Of a stretch of DNA of 64,000 nucleotides, positions 1-14,100 are shown in pieces. The DNA lies in the NCBI RefSeq assembly GCF_024713945.1, contig NC_134685.1:868001-932000 (forward strand), in the 5' to 3' direction. Position 1 is the first letter of the stretch; the number at the start of each line of letters is the position of its first letter. This stretch comes from Dermatophagoides farinae (Eukaryota > Arthropoda > Arachnida > Sarcoptiformes > Pyroglyphidae). A program made the position numbers and the translations under genes. The notes under the pieces were generated by a model, which did no database searches, was not told the origin of the DNA, and saw nothing but the letters and a program-made list of their open reading frames with translations.

Positions 1-1797
1 ACCACTTTTATAAACAAACAACCAAAACAAAATAAGAATGAAAGAAAGGCAAAGAAAAAAAAGATCAAAGGTGAAATTCTGTATGGATTCTGTAAACAAG
101 TAAAAGAAAAAAAAATTATGTTTAGAATCACTCCGCGTGTGTGTGTGTGTGTGTGTGTAGTCAACATTTAATGGCTGATGATTCTGTCAGAATCAACATC
201 AACATAAGTGAATGGAACAAAATTGTAGGAAATTGGAGCAAGCCAAAAAAAAAAACATTTTTAGTTTGATAGAGAATCCAGACACACACACACACACGCA
301 CATGATGATGATGACACAAAAACATTTGGAATTTCCGAGTTCAATGTTATTATGTTATACAAAGGGAGAGGGAATGGGGAAAGTAAAACATTCAAAATGT
401 GGATCAAATAAATACAAACATAGTATTCACATATTTCAAAAACAAAACAAAACAAAACCAAAAAAAAAAATCGTTATATAGAACACACTATATGAACTCT
501 AAGAATGAATGAATCAGTGCTATAGGAAAAAATAAAAATCAGAAAATCGAATCAAACCAGGCTCGAGTAAGAAAGTAGGGAGGAAGGGGGAACAGAGTGG
601 AACCAAACAGAAAATAAAAACTTTTAGCTTGGCGCCAATTTTCTTTTTCTCACTAAATTCGTTCATTTCATTCATTCATTTTCCATGGAATAATATGCAA
701 TAAAAGAGAGAAAATATTCAAATCAAAATGACAATGGGAAGTAAAATGAAAAAAAAAAATTTCTTTCCTTTCATTCATTCAAATGTGTTAATGTATTCTA
801 TATGAAAATGGAAATGAATAATAATAATAATAATGTTTAGTTTAAATGTTTTTAAAATGTAAAAAAAAAATTTGAATATTCATGTTGCGTGTGTGTGTGT
901 GTGGGAGGTGGAAAAGAATATTCTTTGAAACAGAAAAAATTAATGAATTTGTTTGTGTGTGTAACGATAATGAAAATTACCAGAATTGAAACAACAACAA
1001 CAACGACTACAAACAACAAACAAATTAATAAAAAACACGACAATTGTCATCGTTGTCGGTTGTTTTTTGTTTTGTTTTGTTTTCACTGCTTTAATTTCAA
1101 ATAAATTTTCATGGAATTTCTCTGGAATTTTTTTTTCTACACGTTGATTTCGTTGCTTTTTGTCGCTTTTATTGCTTTGTAATTTCTTTTCTTCTTCATT
1201 TTCTTTTTCAGGATTTGTTTTTTATTTTTTTTTGTTGTACGAGAATCATTGCATCGAATAAGATTGGCTTAATGAGGTTGGAATATTGTGTTTGTTGTCA
1301 TATGTTTGCCTGCCAAAACACTTTGTACCATATACACACACATACAATACATCCCAATATAATTGGAACAAAAAAAAATAGTGTGACCAAACATTGATTG
1401 AAAATGAAAATCGAATGCAAATGTAAACTTTTAAAACATATGCCCAATTTATTTATACACAGTCTGATAAACATGAGAAAAAAATACACTCGATGAATCA
1501 AACTGATCATTTTTTTTTGTTGAAAAAAAATGAAAGAGAAGCTAAACATTAAACAGAAACATATAAACAAGCATCATTGATTTCTATCTAACCTAAATAA
1601 ATTAACCAACTATACCATACACTATATTGAACTTGACTAACTTGACTCTCTCTCTCTTTTTTTAAATGTCAAGTGCAAATCTATATATGCACAAAAAAAA
1701 AGATTCTTTAGGGCATTAATAATGATATACCATGATGCCAATATATTGATGATGTCATGTGTACTCAGATTGTTGAAGAACTCATAAATGAATTCTT

Positions 1798-1843
<46 letters not shown>

Positions 1844-2140
1844 CACATGTGACAAATGTACATTTTTTTAAAAAAAATGAAAGAAAAATTCATCAATGTG
1901 AATTTGACAGTAGAAAATGTGAGTCTAGTAAAGAAAAAAAATGTCTAAAATCTCTTTGAAAACATTTGTAAAAGTAGGAAAAAAACAACAAAGGTAAACG
2001 AAAAAATTCTTTTCTTTTCTTCAATGTTCTAGTGAGTGTGTTTACAGAATTTCAGAATGAAATGCAAAACACACACAATAAATAATTTTTTTTAAAAGTA
2101 AATGGAAAACTTTTAATGGAAATGAATTCTTTCTACTTAC
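1..2140. other. Left-edge non-coding DNA, probably a PATJ intron
   Basis: The last visible PATJ exon ends at 2141 with donor GTAAGT, so this stretch should be intron on the minus strand. I find no PDZ-like or other convincing exon in it. Contents: GT run 136-158, CA run 280-297, (AAT)n near 818-833, GT runs near 889-903 and at 1800-1841, ATTC repeats near 665-680 and many A/T runs. Confidence 0.6.
1800..1841. repeat. (GT)n microsatellite, about 21 units
   Basis: Perfect dinucleotide run in the non-coding region beyond the last visible PATJ exon; translated on the minus strand it creates a spurious Thr-His ORF. Confidence 0.95.
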
Positions 2141-5100
2141 TAATGGAATAGCCATATTCATCTTCAATAATGTCCTCAGGCAATGATTCATCAATTTCCT
2201 GTTGTGTTAATGGAATATTTGCTGCACTTGTTACAGAAAATTTTTCATCATCCAATGTTGAATTCGATGATGATAATGGTGGTGGTTGCAATGATTCTTT
2301 GTCAATTGTTGATGATATTGATGAAATTGGATGATTAAATTTTTCTGTTTCTTTGATTGAATTGATTTGTTTGATAGTTGTTCCATCATCACTATCATAA
2401 TCATCATCATCAACGATACCGACAAGATTCATGTCGGATTCTTGTTCATTTGTTGTTGTTGTTGTTGTGAATGATGAATGTGAATGTTTTTGTGTAGTTG
2501 ATGATGATGATGATGATATGATAAATAAATGATTTGAATCTATAGTCAATTCATCTTCATCTTGTTTTTGGCATCTGTTTGTTGCAGTTGTTATTAATGT
2601 CGATGATGGAAATGGTGTTGGTGATGATAATGATGATTTTTCTTTTTCATGCTCTTCATCACTATGAACATTGTCATTAAAATTTACGAGATTATCATCA
2701 TCATCATCATTCACATATGTAAATGATTTATTCTTGTTGTTGTTTTTATTCAAATTAGAACATGGTGATGATGATGATTGTTCATTAATTGATAGCTGTT
2801 GTTTTGTTGATGAATTGGATAATTGTAAATGAATGATATGTTGTTGTTGTTGTTTATTCTATAAATGGATCACATATCGATGATCATATTGAAATGGAAA
2901 TGAATTAAAATTGATTAGAAGAATTTTTCACACAAAAAGCAACCAACTTACCAATGGTAATAATGTTTGAATAAGAAATTTTACCGGATTTTTGGCTTTT
3001 TTTATTACATCAACAGCTTCATCATGTGTTGCCAGTCGTAGATCATTTCCATCAACTTCTAATAAACGATCACCCATTTTCATAAGGCCACATTTTGCTG
3101 CTGGACTATCAGGTAATATTTTCTTAATCAATATTCCTGTCAATATTGTTGCAGCTGCTGTATGATGCTGATGATGATGATGATTGCCATTATTATTCGT
3201 TATCATTTCTTTTCCACCGATAATGCTGATACCGAATCCACTATTTTCTTTACGAATTAATTCAACAAGAATTTCTTGTCCCCATTTTCGTTTAGAGATT
3301 GACGATGATGATAACGATGTTATATCATTCTGTACAATCAATTTATCAGTTGTCGGTATTGTTGCTGTTGTCGTTCGTATTTGATTTAAATTATTTTCAT
3401 TTTCATAAATTTCATTCTCATCACCATCGTCATCGTCGTTATAATCTTGTTTATCAATATCTTTTGAAACAGAATTTTGAAAATTATCATCATTATTATT
3501 CTTATCTCGACAAATGTATGTTTCTACATTGAGAATATTCTTTTTTGATGATGACTGATGATCATCATCATTTGATGTAGTTGTTGATGGAATCATAAAA
3601 TCTTGATTCTTTTCCCGGATAATTCTATAGGGACAACGAAAACAAAAAAAAAGAAACAACAACAGAAAGATTTAAAATCAAACTACATCGGACGAATATA
3701 TTCATGTAATGAACTTACGTTTCTTTTTTTCTATTATCGTCATCATCATTTTGGATCATTTTAGCCACAGAATTTCGATTCAAATCCATTGTTGCTGTTG
3801 CATTTATCGATGAACAATTGAAATTCGATGAGCGTAGCAAATTTTTATTAGTTTTTAAATTTTCATTTCTATCTTCCGAAAACGATGCTGATGATTCGTC
3901 TATTTTTTCATCATTATCATCATCATTGATTCTTTTATTATGACCAGATTTTTTTTCATTCAAATGTTTATCATCATCATATGCAGCTGTTGTTTTTGTC
4001 GTTGTTTTTGTTGTTGCTATTATTTCAGGTTTCATCGTCGTTGCCAGACATTTGGCAATCTCTGATTGTGGTATGTATTTGATTCTGATGCATATAAATA
4101 TCATGGAGAACAAAAAAAAGAGAAGAATATAAATAAGTAGTAAATTGGATGAGGGAATATGATTGAATAGAATGGAAATAAATTTGATTTGATTGGAGAA
4201 TTTGGAATGGAGAAAGGGAGAGAGAGAGAGAGAGAAAAACAAACAAAAAAAAAGAGAATTAGTTTGAAATCGAATTGTTGAATCGAGAGAATAGCAGAGA
4301 AAAAAAAATTATAGAGGATTAGAAATTTATGAGATGCTGTTGTTATTATTGTGAAATCGAATTCTCTTTTTTTTTGATTGAAACATCTAAATATCATACA
4401 TACATAATATCATCATCGTCAATATCATCATCATTTTTTGTATCGATTTTACATCGTCGTATTCGTTGTTGTTGTTGTTGTTGTTGTCGTTGTTCACAAT
4501 CATCTAATATGGCCAATACATCGGTTTTCGATAATCCACGTAATGATTTACCATTCAATGTAACAATATAATCACCAATATTAATACGTCCATCTTGGTC
4601 AATGACACCATTTGGATCAAGACTTTTTACAATATAACCATTTGATGCATTATCGGCCAATGCTAAAACCATTCCTATTAGAATGAATGAAAAAAAAGAA
4701 GATTTTGAATGAATAATAAATTTGAAAAAACTCTAGAAAATTTCAAGGCTTTTCAATTTCTCAACTATTTCGACCATTTTGGTTCTTGTACTGATTTGTA
4801 ATGAGCAAAAAAATTTTGTCAAAAAAAAATTGAAGATTAAAAGGAAAAAATGAACGAATGCTTCAAATAAAAATTCATTGGTCAAATAAATAATGTTTAA
4901 AGTAGCAACAACAACAACAACAAAAAAACGATCAGAAATTTTTTGTTGTTGTTGCTGACAGTTCAAACAAGCCGCATGGGATTCCATTTGGATTTTCATT
5001 TTTCAAATCTTGGAATTTTTCTTTTTTTTTTGGGAACATGAATGTCTTTATCATCATCATCATAATGATGGAATGAATCAAAAAAATGAAATTTTAAATT

Positions 5101-8100
5101 TAAATTTTGATTTTTTTCAAAAACGTGGTACGAATAGTAATGAAAAAAAAAATAAAATACAAACCTAGATAATAGGTGGTGGTGGTTGTATTGGTGTTGG
5201 TCCTATTTTTATTATTGGTCAAACGTATCGTTCGTTCCCATGTGGTTGGTAATAATAATCTTGATGATGACGATGATGATGTAAAATTATTATTCAACGT
5301 TTTACATTGATTATCATTCATATAGTTGATCGATGATGTTAACGTTTTTCGTTGTTGTTGTTGTTGATGCTGCTGCTGCTGTTGTTGTTGTTGTTGTGAA
5401 TAATTATTTTTTGATATGTCGTTTTTGTCATTCGAAAATGTTGTTGTTGTTGTTGATGATGATGATAGTGGTAATATCATGGTTGTCGTTGCCGTTGCCA
5501 TACAAGTATTTGAATCATCATCATCATGATCAACAACAATATTTGATGGTAAAAATTTTTCACTATAAATACCATCTTCTGTTGTTGTTGCTGTTGTTGC
5601 TGCTGTATTTGTCGTTGTATTATTCATCATCATCATCATCATCATTGATGACGATTCTGTCATTGTTGTTGAAATTTTATCCTGTTTATTTTGTAGTTGT
5701 TGTTGATGATCATTATCATCATGTTTTTCATTCATCATATCCATTATGCCGTTAGCATTAATATTTGTCGTCGGTTCGTCGTTATGTTGTTGTTGTTGTT
5801 GTTGTTGCTGTTGAGGCACCAATGTTAATAATAATCTAGCATCCATCATATTTTGTTTTTCATTATCGATTTCATCATCATTGCCATCATGATCATCATT
5901 ATAATTATGATGAATGTCAAGATCATCATCATTAACAATTAACAATGTTTCTTCGTCATCCATTTCGGTGATGGTGGTCGAATAGTAATTTTCCTACATT
6001 ATTCAAATAAAAAAAGTAAAGAAAAACATTTGATAAGTTTTCAATCGATTCAATTGTGTGTGTGAAAAGTTTGAGTTTTCATCTTGATCTTCAATAAATT
6101 CAAAATTGATTCAAATCTTTATATCAAAACAAATCATCGAGGAAATCATCATTCCAAAATAAAACAAACATTCGATAATCACAATAATCGATGAATTCGT
6201 TTGTCACTTTTTTTTCAAACATCGATTGTCGAATTTTTGTTTCTTTGATCGATGATGATTCGAACCCAACTAATAATAATTACATGCATCGAATCATCAT
6301 GAAATTATGAGCGAGAGAGAGAGAGAGAAAGGTCTTTTTCCTTGTTTATGATGGCAAGTTTTTTTTTAAGATCATCGGGTGTGTAACTGTTTGTTTGCGG
6401 GTGTGTGTGTTTTAATAAGCAAACATAAAAAAAGGAAAAAAACGGATGTAGAAAGAAAAGAAAGAGAGAAATTTGTGATAAAAAAAATTGTGAAAACACA
6501 CTCGACTCGACTCGATATATATTATATATATACCAACAAAGTTCAAGTAAACGAAAAACAAAACAAAACAAAAAAAATTCGTTTTAGTTATTTCAATGCA
6601 AGTGCACTATTTTTTTTTTTGTTTTGTTTTGTACATTTTCATGAACACAGATTATAATAATCGATAAATGTTTTTCTGCATCCAGATTTTTTTCCAACAA
6701 AACAAAAAAAAAAACATCGATCGATTAACAGTGTTCATGATAATGACATGAGTGAATGAGTGAGTGTTTAGTCATAACAAGCGTTGACACGTGATATATA
6801 CCAGTGATATCATCATCCATCATTTATCCATCACTTTTGGATTCATCAAATTCTATAAGTTGCTTTTAGAAATTTGATTTTTTTTATACCTATTTATTTT
6901 CATCCTATATAATTTATATATAGTATAGATCTGAATTATATGATGATCATCATCGATTGGCTGCTGCGCCATCATCATCAAGACGGATCGAATTGAAATT
7001 GATCGGTTTTCACCATCATCATTATCCTTTTAACGAATCGATTTTTCGTTGTTTTTATTTTTGGTTGAATTTACCATATGTGCTTGTGTGTGTGATGACT
7101 TGAATAGGACCACAAAAATTAAATGAATGGAAAGAGTTATTTTTTTTCGTTTTAAATTTTTGGATCGGTGAATTTGAATTTCTTGCGATGAAAATAATGA
7201 CAACAATAAGCAGAATAAAGATGATGATGATTGAATCGGAATGAAATTCAGAATTTTTCTTTGTATTCTTTTTTCTTTTGTTTGAAAATTGCAAATTTTA
7301 AACTTTAAATTGATGAATTCATTCATTCATTCATTCATTCATTCGTTCAAAACATTATTCGCTCAAACGACGAATGAAAAAGAAAAACTTGAATTTGCAG
7401 AGTTTTTTTCGTTGTAGTCGTCCAATTATTTCAAGAGAGAAAATTAAAATAAATGAAAATAACTGATAAGAAAGTAAGAAAAGAGAAGGAAATAAAGTTT
7501 TTTTTTCTCTAATCGTCGTCGTCGTCGTCGTCATCGTCGTCGAACCGAAAACGGAACACACACACACAAACATTCGAAAAATCATCATCGATAGTTTGTA
7601 ATGTGATGGACGAATACGATATATAATGAATATATCGAATAAGAAGAATTCTCATGTTTCATGTATGAACAGTAAAAAAAAATTTTTTTTAACGAGGAAA
7701 ATTAGATAAAATTAATTGGAAGCAATTTTTTTTTGCGCGAGCACAATGTTCATCATCATCATCATTATCATAATTATCAGTGGGGACAATTCAATGGGAA
7801 AATAAACATGGGTGTGTAATGAAATTTGAGAATGTCGTCGCGCGCGCAGGAAGCCAAAGATAACAACAACAAACAGCAACAAATAGACAAGGAAAAAAGG
7901 AAATAAAAATGAAAACATTTTCGATTTTTTTGGTTTCATTTTTCATCAAAAAAATTTTCTTTTTTTTGTTTCATGAAACAACACAAAACCCAACAAACAC
8001 GCACACACACCCACACACACATACAGAGAGAGAGAAATTATCGATGAACAAAGATTTATCAATCAATCAATAAATATAAAATAATAAAGAAAGAAAATGA

Positions 8101-11100
8101 TTCAAGATCAACATTCGATATAATATAATATATAAACATTTTGGTATAATTATTATCAATTTTTATAATTAATTTTTTTTTTCAAAAAAAAAAGTTTAGG
8201 AAAAAAAATAGCCCAGCAAGAATGAAATAAATAGTGTAGTGATAGTGATTTGTTTGTGCGTATTGTGAAATGGAAAGAAATATAGAGAGATAGAAAGATA
8301 GAGAGAGATAGAGATAGGCGTTCGTTGTCCATCATTTGATCATGATCATCGCGAATCGCTCACCTGTGTAATTGGATCGTTGTTATTATTCTTGGTTGTT
8401 GATAATGATGATGATGCTGCTACAGCAGCTAAATGTAATGCACTTTCCGGTAATGGTAATGGTTTTGCAACACCGACAATAACGACACCTTTTGGTGCTC
8501 CTTTCAATGCTTGTACAGCTTTATCGAGGCTTGCATTCTCTAGATTTTGATCATTTACAAATAATAATCTATCACCAGGTAATAGGCGACCATCTTGTTG
8601 TGCAACACCACCCGGTACAAGGCTACGAATCACAATGACCGTATCATTTGGATTCATTGGATCCTGGTTATGAAAAATGATTGAAAAAGAATCGAAAATT
8701 AGATGAAATGAAAAAATCGGTATTTTTTTTCTTAATTTACCTGATAATCTAGAATGCTAAAACCAAGGCCACGTTCTCCTTTCATCAATTTAATCACCTG
8801 TGGTTCATGGCTCCACATTGCCAAACCGGTGAGTGGTTCAAGTGAACGTGAACGAATTTTCGATAATTCATTACTTGATACATCATCATCCAAGACCAGT
8901 AAATGTACCGGCAATTGGTGTTGTCATCATTGCTAATGAACCATCTGATTTGGCTTTGACTAAACGATCAATAAATGATGTTGATGTCATTGGTGATGGA
9001 TCCAAATGATGATGAAGATGTTGTTGCAGATGGACCTGATTAAATGATGAAGATGGTGAAAAGGGATAACCACCATCATCACCACTACCAACAGTGGTAG
9101 AGATTGTGGTATTATTAAATTTGGCAATATCAATATTTGATTGTTGTGTTGTTGTTGTTGTTGTTGTGGGCATTTGGACGACGAAAGGATTTTTATTATT
9201 GATTGTAGTTGTTATATTGTTGGCACTTATTGTTGTTGTTGGCTTTGGTCTAGCACAAACTAATTGTACTTCAATAGGAAGATCTTTGAGCAGAGGTAGT
9301 ACATCTGAATGTTTAAGTCCATGTAAACGAATACCATTCACCTAATCATTATCAAAAAAAAATAATCATGCCAATTAGAAAAAATATCCACAAAAAAAAG
9401 ATGTATAATCAAAATGATTTACCTCCAGTAATTCATCATTTTTCTGCAATAAACCATTACGACCGACAGGACCATTCGAAAGTATTGAATTAATATAATG
9501 ATGTGGACGACATTCATTACCATTTTCAATATCGATTACACCTTCAAGACTGATACCAAGACCACCATCATGGCAGAATTTTGTAACGCTTGCAATCTGT
9601 TGAATCAAAATGGAAAAAAATGAGTAAAAAAAAAATCATTTCATAATTAAATCAATCAACTTACAATGATGTCGAAATCTGGTCCAACAATTGCTGACCA
9701 TTTTTCACGTAAATCATTCGGTGATCGATGTGCTAACGAAGATGATGTTGATGATGATGGAACACTTGTTATTAAATTCATTGATGGTGATGTACTATTA
9801 TTGTTGTTGTTGTTGTTGCTAGAATTAATCTGAATCACTGTTGGACCACCACGAACTGTTGTTGTTGTTGTTGTTGTTGCTGCTGCTACTGCTGTTATCT
9901 GTTGCTGTTGTTCGGCATTCATTACACCCTGCTGTATTTGATCATGATATTTTGATCCTTTTATATAACGTGCTAATTTTAAACGAACAATTTTGCCAGT
10001 ATTACGTAATAGATCAACAGCTTGTAGATTATTATATCCATATAATGAACGTTTATCAACTTCAATAATTTGATCATTTATCTGTATCATTTTTGAACGT
10101 TCAGCAACACTTCCTGTTGCAATACTTTTAATGAATATACCAGAAATTTCTTCAGCAACTATAACAAAACAAAACAAAACAAAACAAAACGAAAAAAAAG
10201 AAAATTAAATAATCCACGGTCATTATTATAACTTTGAATTAAAAATATAGAAAAAAAAACTTTTCTATATACATACCTTTTTCACAAACATAACCAGCAA
10301 TAGTGATGCCTAATCCTTGTTGATCTTTAATTAATTCCACTTCGAATGTTTCCATTTGATCCGATTGAAATTTTGGATCATTAGTTGAGCTTATTAATAT
10401 ATCGGATACATTGGCAACTAAATTATTGTTGTTGTTATTTGAAAATTTTAAATTATTATTATTATCATTAATATGACGATGTTGTTGTTGTTGTTGAACA
10501 TCGATCATATTATAATCATTCGATTGTTGATTAAAGCAATTTATATTCTCTTGATTACACTAATTCAAATAGAAAAAAAAGAAGAAAAATCAATAAAATT
10601 GTACAAAATGGATGAAAATAGAAACAAACAAACCTGCTGTTGTTGTTGTTGTTGAATGGATAATAAATGTATCTGTTTTTCAAGCTCAATTGGATCATTA
10701 ATTGATTTTGTTGGCACAATGGTCAAAGTATTCTGTATGACTTGTAAATCTAATGATGGATCAACTGGACGTGCAACAATCAATTTAATATGTTGGCCAT
10801 TTGTTTGCCGAAGTATCTGTGCAACTTGATCCGATGACATGCCACGCATATTGACACCATTGATTTGTAATATATGATCACCAATTTGTAATCGATTATC
10901 CTACATTTAAATAAATACGGTGAATATATGTGTGTGCATGGAATAAAGTTTTTTTTTTGGTTTTGTTTTGTTCGGTTATATATATTGTTATATAGACAAC
11001 GAAAAATTTGATTTTTTTTCGCTTATTTTGCAAATGGAAAAAATTTTGTTACCAGTGAAAGACAATCAAAATTTCATGTGAATTTAAAATTTTGAAATCA

Positions 11101-14100
11101 GCAGAAAAAAATAGAAAAAATGTAAATGTGTGACACAACACGGTCCACCTACCTTAGCAGCTGCACCGCCTGGTATAATGGTTTTGACAATAACACCCGA
11201 TGAACGGCCACCAACAATACCGAAACCTAAACCATTTTCATTTTCTTGATCCAATTCGATACAATCGATTTGTATCCATTCAGTATTCAATACCATATTA
11301 TTATCGTTATTACAATTGTTATTGTTATTATTTGCAATTGATGAATTATTTGATGATGATGAATCACTTGCATTGGATGGTGAACGTTTTACATCTGATA
11401 ATGTTGTTGTAATTTGTTTTGAATTTGTTGATTGAGCTATAATGGTCGTTGGTAATGTTGTTGTTGTTGTTGTCGTCGAAATTGATGATGTTTTAACATC
11501 ATCGATAACATCGTTGCTGTTGTTGTTGTTGTTGTTGGTATTTGGACGTGCAACAATCAAACGAATAACACCTTTGGCACTTTGTAAAATATTAATGGCA
11601 TCTTCATGTGAAAGATCATTGGTAAATAGATGACGATCAATGGCCAATATTTGATCTAATGGTTTTAATAGGCCACTTCTTTATTTATTTATCAAAATCA
11701 ATTTGATGATGATGATGATTCAATCAATTTTATTAACATATATTCAAAGAGAGAGAAAAAAGAGAGAAAAAAATGCACAAATTATGAGTGAGACAAAATT
11801 TTCATTTTCAAAAAAGTCCATTCATCATTCACACACAGACACAAATCACAAACAGGGTAACACACACACACACACAAGTGAATCACAAACAATCGAAATT
11901 CAATGACAAAGCTCGAGAAATAGACAACAAAACAGAAATATATTTTTTTATATAATCAAACAAATGGAATATATCGATCCATATATATATATATATGAAA
12001 CATAAACACATATAAATAAATTGAAAAAAAGCAATCTTGTACCTCTCGTAGCATTTTCAGCAAAAAAAAAAAAAAAAAAAACAAAATCATAAAATCACAA
12101 ATCACGAGGGAAAAAAAACGCCCAACACCCACACACACACACATAAAACACCAAAATTGAAAATTATTTGCCAAATTTCAATTCATTTGTTGTTGTTGTT
12201 GTTTATTACGAGCATTATGATGATGGTGATAAACCAAATAAAAATCATATAATAAAAAATTTTCGGTAATGGCACACACACACACACACACACACACGGA
12301 TCCAGAAATCCAGCAAAGAAAATAGCAAAAAACCACCACCACCATTCATTCTAAAAGCGCCTGTGCTAATCATCATCATCATCATCAACAACAACAACAA
12401 CATAAATTTATTATCATAACAGAATCTGATAGTGAATACAAATGATGATGATGACCACCACCACCACCAACAACACCAACAACAAACACTATTCTGATGA
12501 TTTACAAACAAACAAAAAAAAAAAAAAAAAAATAACACCGACCAACCAACTGTGTGTGAGAGAGAGAGAGAGGGAAATATTCTACCGCCAGAAATGTAAT
12601 TTGTGCAAAAAAAAATGACAAAAATAAACGAAACGATTACTTTGTTGTTGTTGTTATCGTTGTTATTATTATTATTATTATTGTAGCCAAAATAAAAAAA
12701 AACGTGCAAAACAGTGTGTTGAATTTATCGTTTCAAGAATAATAAAAAAAACACACACACACACATAATAATCATATAATGATGATAATATATTCTGGAT
12801 AAAATAATAATATGATGATGATGATGATGCTATCGTATAAGAATTTATTCTTGTATTCTCGAATTGAATATGCGCAAAATCAACAAAGATTCATATGGAT
12901 TTAGACAGAAAACCAGAATCAAAAAAAAAAAAAAAAAAACCAAATGAATACCACCACCATCATCATCATCATCAACAGAGAAATGTGCTCATGCACACCT
13001 ATGAAATGAATCATTTTTTTTCTGGAACTGAAAATAAGTGTATTCTGACCAGAAATAAAAAAAAAAGAATATTGTATTGTATTGTATTTGGTATGGCTGT
13101 GTATATATATGGTAACAATACCGGGATCCACCTTTAGAATTTTGTGTGTTTTTTTTCTGGTACACACACACACACACAACAACGAAAATTCCTATAGTTT
13201 GTAGTACAGAGAATAATAACCACTATAGTAGTAAAAAATACCGCTACTATCAAATTAAATGGGCGCGTGTTTTTGAAATTATATTATAATAACCCATTAA
13301 TTCTAAACATGTATATATATATACAGACACATAGAGATGAAGAGACATATACAACAAAATTCAAGTTGTTGTTGTTGTTGTTGTTGTTATATCTGAATGT
13401 AAATAGAAAAAAAAATTATTCGTTATACGAATGATAATGATTCGATTCAATGTTATTTTTTTCTTTTCCTTTCTTCACCATCATTTGTTATTCGTCATCA
13501 TACATGTGTAGGTGTGTCCGTTCGTGTGTGTGTGTGTGTGTGTGTGTGTGGAAAGAGAAGAGAAAAGTTTTTTGAATATCACCGGATCTCGGATTCGAAT
13601 TGAACACACACACACACACAGACAGTCATGTGCATGAATCGTATCCAATCACCATGTCTAGAAAAAAAAGTACTGAATATCGGAATCGACAGAAAATTGA
13701 TGAAAAACCACCACCATAGACAAAGTTAGAATATAAAATGAAACTCTTTCTTTTATAGATGAAAAGACCTTCAATTCTTGTGTATGAATGAAGAAAACCA
13801 GAAACACTATCACTTTCTCTTTTTTTTTTACTATATATGTGTAATAAAATACAAATGTTTTTAATGGATTTCAAATACAAAAAATCCAATGAAAATCATC
13901 AAAAAACAATAACAATTTGGGAAATTATTGAACAAAAAAAAAAAAAAAAAAAAGAACAGGAATCCAAACAACGACAAGAACCAGAACAAGAAATTCTTTT
14001 CTAATGCTTTAAAATATTTCCAATAACATCAATGTACAGGTATATATAGTGTCAATCAATGATGTGATTAGCTGGAAACAAAAAAAAAATAAATAAGAGA

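Noticed and set aside
5333-5755. Plus-strand ORF of 140 codons opposite PATJ exon 12
   Set aside because: Mirror of the Gln/Thr/Asp runs of the real exon, which has matching splice phases on the minus strand.
12540-12570. Dense simple repeats as a possible CRISPR or satellite array
   Set aside because: The repeats are ordinary di- and trinucleotide microsatellites without unique spacers; the genome is eukaryotic.
12245-12709. Minus-strand ORF of 154 codons
   Set aside because: Made of translated (ATT)n, (CA)n, (CCA)n and (CAA)n inside PATJ intron 4; no domain.
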